From UPXZ01 sp964541615 (lineage in GTDB: Bacteria > Bacteroidota > Bacteroidia > Bacteroidales > Paludibacteraceae), in the NCBI GenBank assembly GCA_964541615.1, contig CAZIRA010000129.1, positions 1-6,974 of the forward strand: a stretch of 6,974 bases of DNA. Direction: 5' to 3'. The first letter of the stretch is position 1, and the number at the start of each line of letters is the position of its first letter. The translations under genes were made by a program, and so were the position numbers. Shown piece after piece: positions 5,028-6,974 of the stretch. The notes under the pieces are model-generated. The model saw only the letters and a program-made list of their open reading frames with translations, ran no database searches and was not told the DNA's origin.

Positions 5028-6680
5028 TTAATTGCTTTCCAACAGAAGTGTTCTTGTTGGCTGGTCGCAAACTTCGGTTGGTCCGAAATACTGAATTGGA
5101 CCCGGGTAAATGAAGTTTGACTCAGCGTCAGCCCATTTTTCGCGGTATTGAGCAAAAAATTTGAAAGGCTCGCCATCCAGTCTAACCAATGCTTTTTGGA
5201 TCACAGGTTTCATCTTTCCGTGACGGCGCTCCATGTTCATCATCATGGTGATTGGCACACCTCCGGCTTGCCATTCGTCTGATGGTGCGGTCAGATTGCG
5301 CACGGATGACATATATCCGGTTTTACCTTCGGCAATAAGGATAGAAGCTGTGATTCCGAGTGAATAAGTATAGTCAGCGTCGAAGTTTGAAGGGATAGCA
5401 CAACGGCCTTCGTAACCGAAGAAGTGGTTGATAGAAGAGAATTTTCCTTTGTAAACACCTGCTGCTTTAAGCTGTGCCAAACGCTTTGCAACCATATCAA
5501 TCAACAGTTTTTCAGTCTCAATCAACGATACCTGCACGTTTCCATGTGGGTCGCGATCAAGTGTAAGCTGGTGAGCAATATTTTTCGGAAGACTTCTGTA
5601 AATAGCCAGACTCTCAGTATTCAGCATACTTTTTACATATTCACGTTGTTCGTCAGCAGAGTGAAGAGCAACAAAATCTTCGTTTTCAGCAAGCATTTCA
5701 TTCAAATCGGCAATCAGCTTTTTCATAGCTGGAATAAACTCAATCAAACCTTCCGGAATCAGTACAGTACCGAAGTTTAAGCCGTGGTTTGCGCGGTTTA
5801 CGATAACACCTACGATGTCTTCAACGATGTCGTTCAAAGTCATGTTTTTGGCTTCCACTTCTTCAGAAATCAGTGCAATGTTAGGCTGGCTTTGCAGAGC
5901 GCATTCCAGCGTAATATGTGATGCCGAACGACCCATTAAACGGATGAAGTGGTAATATTTTTTTGCTGAACTGGCATCTCGCTGAATGTTTCCGATAAGT
6001 TCTGAATAAACTTTACAAGCAGTGTCAAATCCAAATGAAGTTTCGATCATTTCGTTTTTCAGGTCGCCGTCGATGGTTTTTGGGCAACCGATTACCTGGA
6101 TAGGGTAGTTATGTTGTTTGTAGTATTCAGCTAATACACAGGCGTTTGTATTTGAATCGTCACCACCAATGATAACGATAGCGTGAATATTTAGTTTTTT
6201 GCATATTTCAGCTCCTTTTTCAAACTGAGCTTCCTCTTCCAGTTTTGTACGACCGGAACCGATGATGTCAAAACCACCCGTATTTCTGTATTCAGCTACA
6301 ATTTCGGAAGTCAATTCACTGTATTTATGATCTACAAGTCCGCTTGGTCCGTCAAGGAAACCATAAAGCTTGCTTTCCGGATTCAGTTTTTTAATTCCGT
6401 CAAAAATTCCGCAAATCACGTTGTGTCCGCCAGGAGCTTGTCCGCCTGAAAGTATTACTCCCACATTGATTGGTGCATATTCTTTCTTTTCTCCGGGAGC
6501 AAATGTGAGCAACGGCATTCCATAGGTGTTTGGAAATAATCTTTTTATATCTTCCTGATCTGCAACAGATTCGGTTTTTTCATCTTCTGCTATTATTACA
6601 TTACCTTTCAGTGCCAGAGGAACTTTTGGTTGGTAGCTGGCACGTGCAATTTGCAACGGGCTTTTGGTCATTGGTTTCAT
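5028..6680 (-). CDS. pfp: Pyrophosphate-dependent 6-phosphofructokinase, long form
   Basis: Cytosolic glycolytic enzyme that transfers phosphate from PPi to fructose 6-phosphate, giving fructose 1,6-bisphosphate; the reaction is reversible. Motifs: ILSGGQAPGGHN (76-87) for phosphate binding; GGDDSN (172-177), where D175 is the residue that blocks ATP use; PKTIDGDLKN (200-209), with K201 in place of the Gly of ATP enzymes and catalytic base D204; MGRSASH (249-255) and PEGL (309-312) for sugar phosphate binding; YEGR (423-426). The 550 residues fit the long PPi-PFK group of spirochaetes, Bacteroidetes and plants, rather than the 320-residue ATP enzymes. The long segment between PEGL and YEGR is the extra helical insertion of that group. 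I kept the ATG at 6680; M4 at 6671 is possible. The gene stands alone with its own promoter and terminator. Three in-frame TAA codons end it (5030 down to 5022). Confidence 0.96.
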   Translation of the reverse strand: MKPMTKSPLQIARASYQPKVPLALKGNVIIAEDEKTESVADQEDIKRLFPNTYGMPLLTFAPGEKKEYAPINVGVILSGGQAPGGHNVICGIFDGIKKLNPESKLYGFLDGPSGLVDHKYSELTSEIVAEYRNTGGFDIIGSGRTKLEEEAQFEKGAEICKKLNIHAIVIIGGDDSNTNACVLAEYYKQHNYPIQVIGCPKTIDGDLKNEMIETSFGFDTACKVYSELIGNIQRDASSAKKYYHFIRLMGRSASHITLECALQSQPNIALISEEVEAKNMTLNDIVEDIVGVIVNRANHGLNFGTVLIPEGLIEFIPAMKKLIADLNEMLAENEDFVALHSADEQREYVKSMLNTESLAIYRSLPKNIAHQLTLDRDPHGNVQVSLIETEKLLIDMVAKRLAQLKAAGVYKGKFSSINHFFGYEGRCAIPSNFDADYTYSLGITASILIAEGKTGYMSSVRNLTAPSDEWQAGGVPITMMMNMERRHGKMKPVIQKALVRLDGEPFKFFAQYREKWADAESNFIYPGPIQYFGPTEVCDQPTRTLLLESN

Positions 6681-6737
6681 AAAAAAATATTAATTATATT
6701 GATAATCAGATAATTCTGTTTTTTTGAAAAATCACTG

Positions 6738-6745
6738 CAAAAATA
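6738..6745 (-). promoter_or_regulatory. -7 promoter element for pfp
   Basis: On the minus strand this reads TATTTTTG, a full TAnnTTTG match, followed by CAGTG. No perfect TTTG is found at -33; GTTTC near 6765-6769 is the closest. The predicted leader before the ATG at 6680 is about 54 nt and is very AT-rich. Confidence 0.5.
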
Positions 6746-6843
6746 ACAAAATAAATTCATATAAGAAACATTTTGTAAGCCGAAACCAGAAATTATTAGC
6801 TAAATAAATAATTTCAAAATTCTAATTTTTTTCTGAAATGCAG

Positions 6844-6884
6844 AAAAAAAGTTTAATGACTGAGTGGCAGTCATTAAACTTTTT
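6844..6884 (-). terminator. Rho-independent terminator, probably for a minus-strand gene entering from the right
   Basis: Stem GTTTAATGACTG (6851-6862) pairs perfectly with CAGTCATTAAAC (6868-6879) around the loop AGTGG, and flanking A/T bases lengthen it to 17 bp. On the minus strand the stem runs into seven T residues (6850-6844). The plus-strand T-run has only five. It lies upstream of the pfp promoter and would insulate that promoter from a gene to the right. Confidence 0.8.
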
Positions 6885-6923
6885 ACCAACTTAAAAAACA
6901 ACTCGTGATGAGTTTATCCTTTT

Positions 6924-6974
6924 CTAATCCAAATTGTCGGTTCTGAATGGAACTACAGGCAATTCGCGAGTATT
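6924..6974 (-). CDS. Possible C-terminal end of an unidentified gene (partial)
   Basis: The minus strand is open from the window edge for 16 codons, NTRELPVVPFRTDNLD, then stops with TAG at 6926-6924. The next hairpin terminator on this strand begins about 40 nt later, as expected for a gene end. The peptide is too short to identify. A competing reading is a short plus-strand frame from an ATG at 6947, but that would begin after a terminator facing the other way. The call rests mainly on the terminator orientation. Confidence 0.4.
   Translation of the reverse strand, partial: NTRELPVVPFRTDNLD

Noticed and set aside
5424..5780. 118-codon plus-strand open frame
   Set aside because: It lies wholly antisense to pfp, whose motifs are intact. 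Its sequence has no recognisable domain and looks like the reverse of coding sequence.
6947..6974. Start of a plus-strand gene at the right edge
   Set aside because: Only nine codons are visible, no TAnnTTTG promoter lies before it, and the adjacent terminator orientation favours a minus-strand gene end instead.

Overview
The window looks like chromosomal DNA from a low-GC member of the Bacteroidetes, probably order Bacteroidales. Evidence: promoters of the TAnnTTTG (-7) type, AT-rich leaders without Shine-Dalgarno sequences, a DUF4494-type protein that I know only from this phylum, a long-form pyrophosphate-dependent phosphofructokinase, and a secreted beta-helix protein ending in a type IX secretion (T9SS)-like C-terminal domain. 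I do not assign a genus.

Layout from left to right: (1) 30-2402, plus strand: a 790-residue secreted protein with a signal peptide, a right-handed parallel beta-helix, two tandem carbohydrate-binding-like beta-sandwich modules and a divergent sorting-like tail. (2) 2418-2502: a symmetric bidirectional terminator followed by an 18-bp perfect palindrome between 11-bp direct repeats. (3) 2504-3746, minus strand: a DUF4494 gene followed by yggS (PLP homeostasis protein), separated by 142 bp of degenerate TTAGA/TCTAA repeats. (4) 3747-3953: a divergent promoter region. (5) 3954-4949, plus strand: ruvX (yqgF) and def (peptide deformylase), 24 bp apart and probably one operon. (6) 4966-5000: a second symmetric bidirectional terminator. 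(7) 5028-6680, minus strand: PPi-dependent phosphofructokinase, ending in three consecutive in-frame TAA codons, with its own promoter. (8) 6844-6974: a terminator and, tentatively, the last 16 codons of a further minus-strand gene.

Most of the window is housekeeping: PLP homeostasis, RNase H-fold nuclease activity in RNA or DNA processing, N-terminal deformylation and glycolysis. The genes do not form one pathway, and I see no sign of a new multi-gene system, phage, transposase or CRISPR array. The parts least explained by known annotation are the architecture of the secreted protein and the two intergenic repeat structures on either side of yggS.
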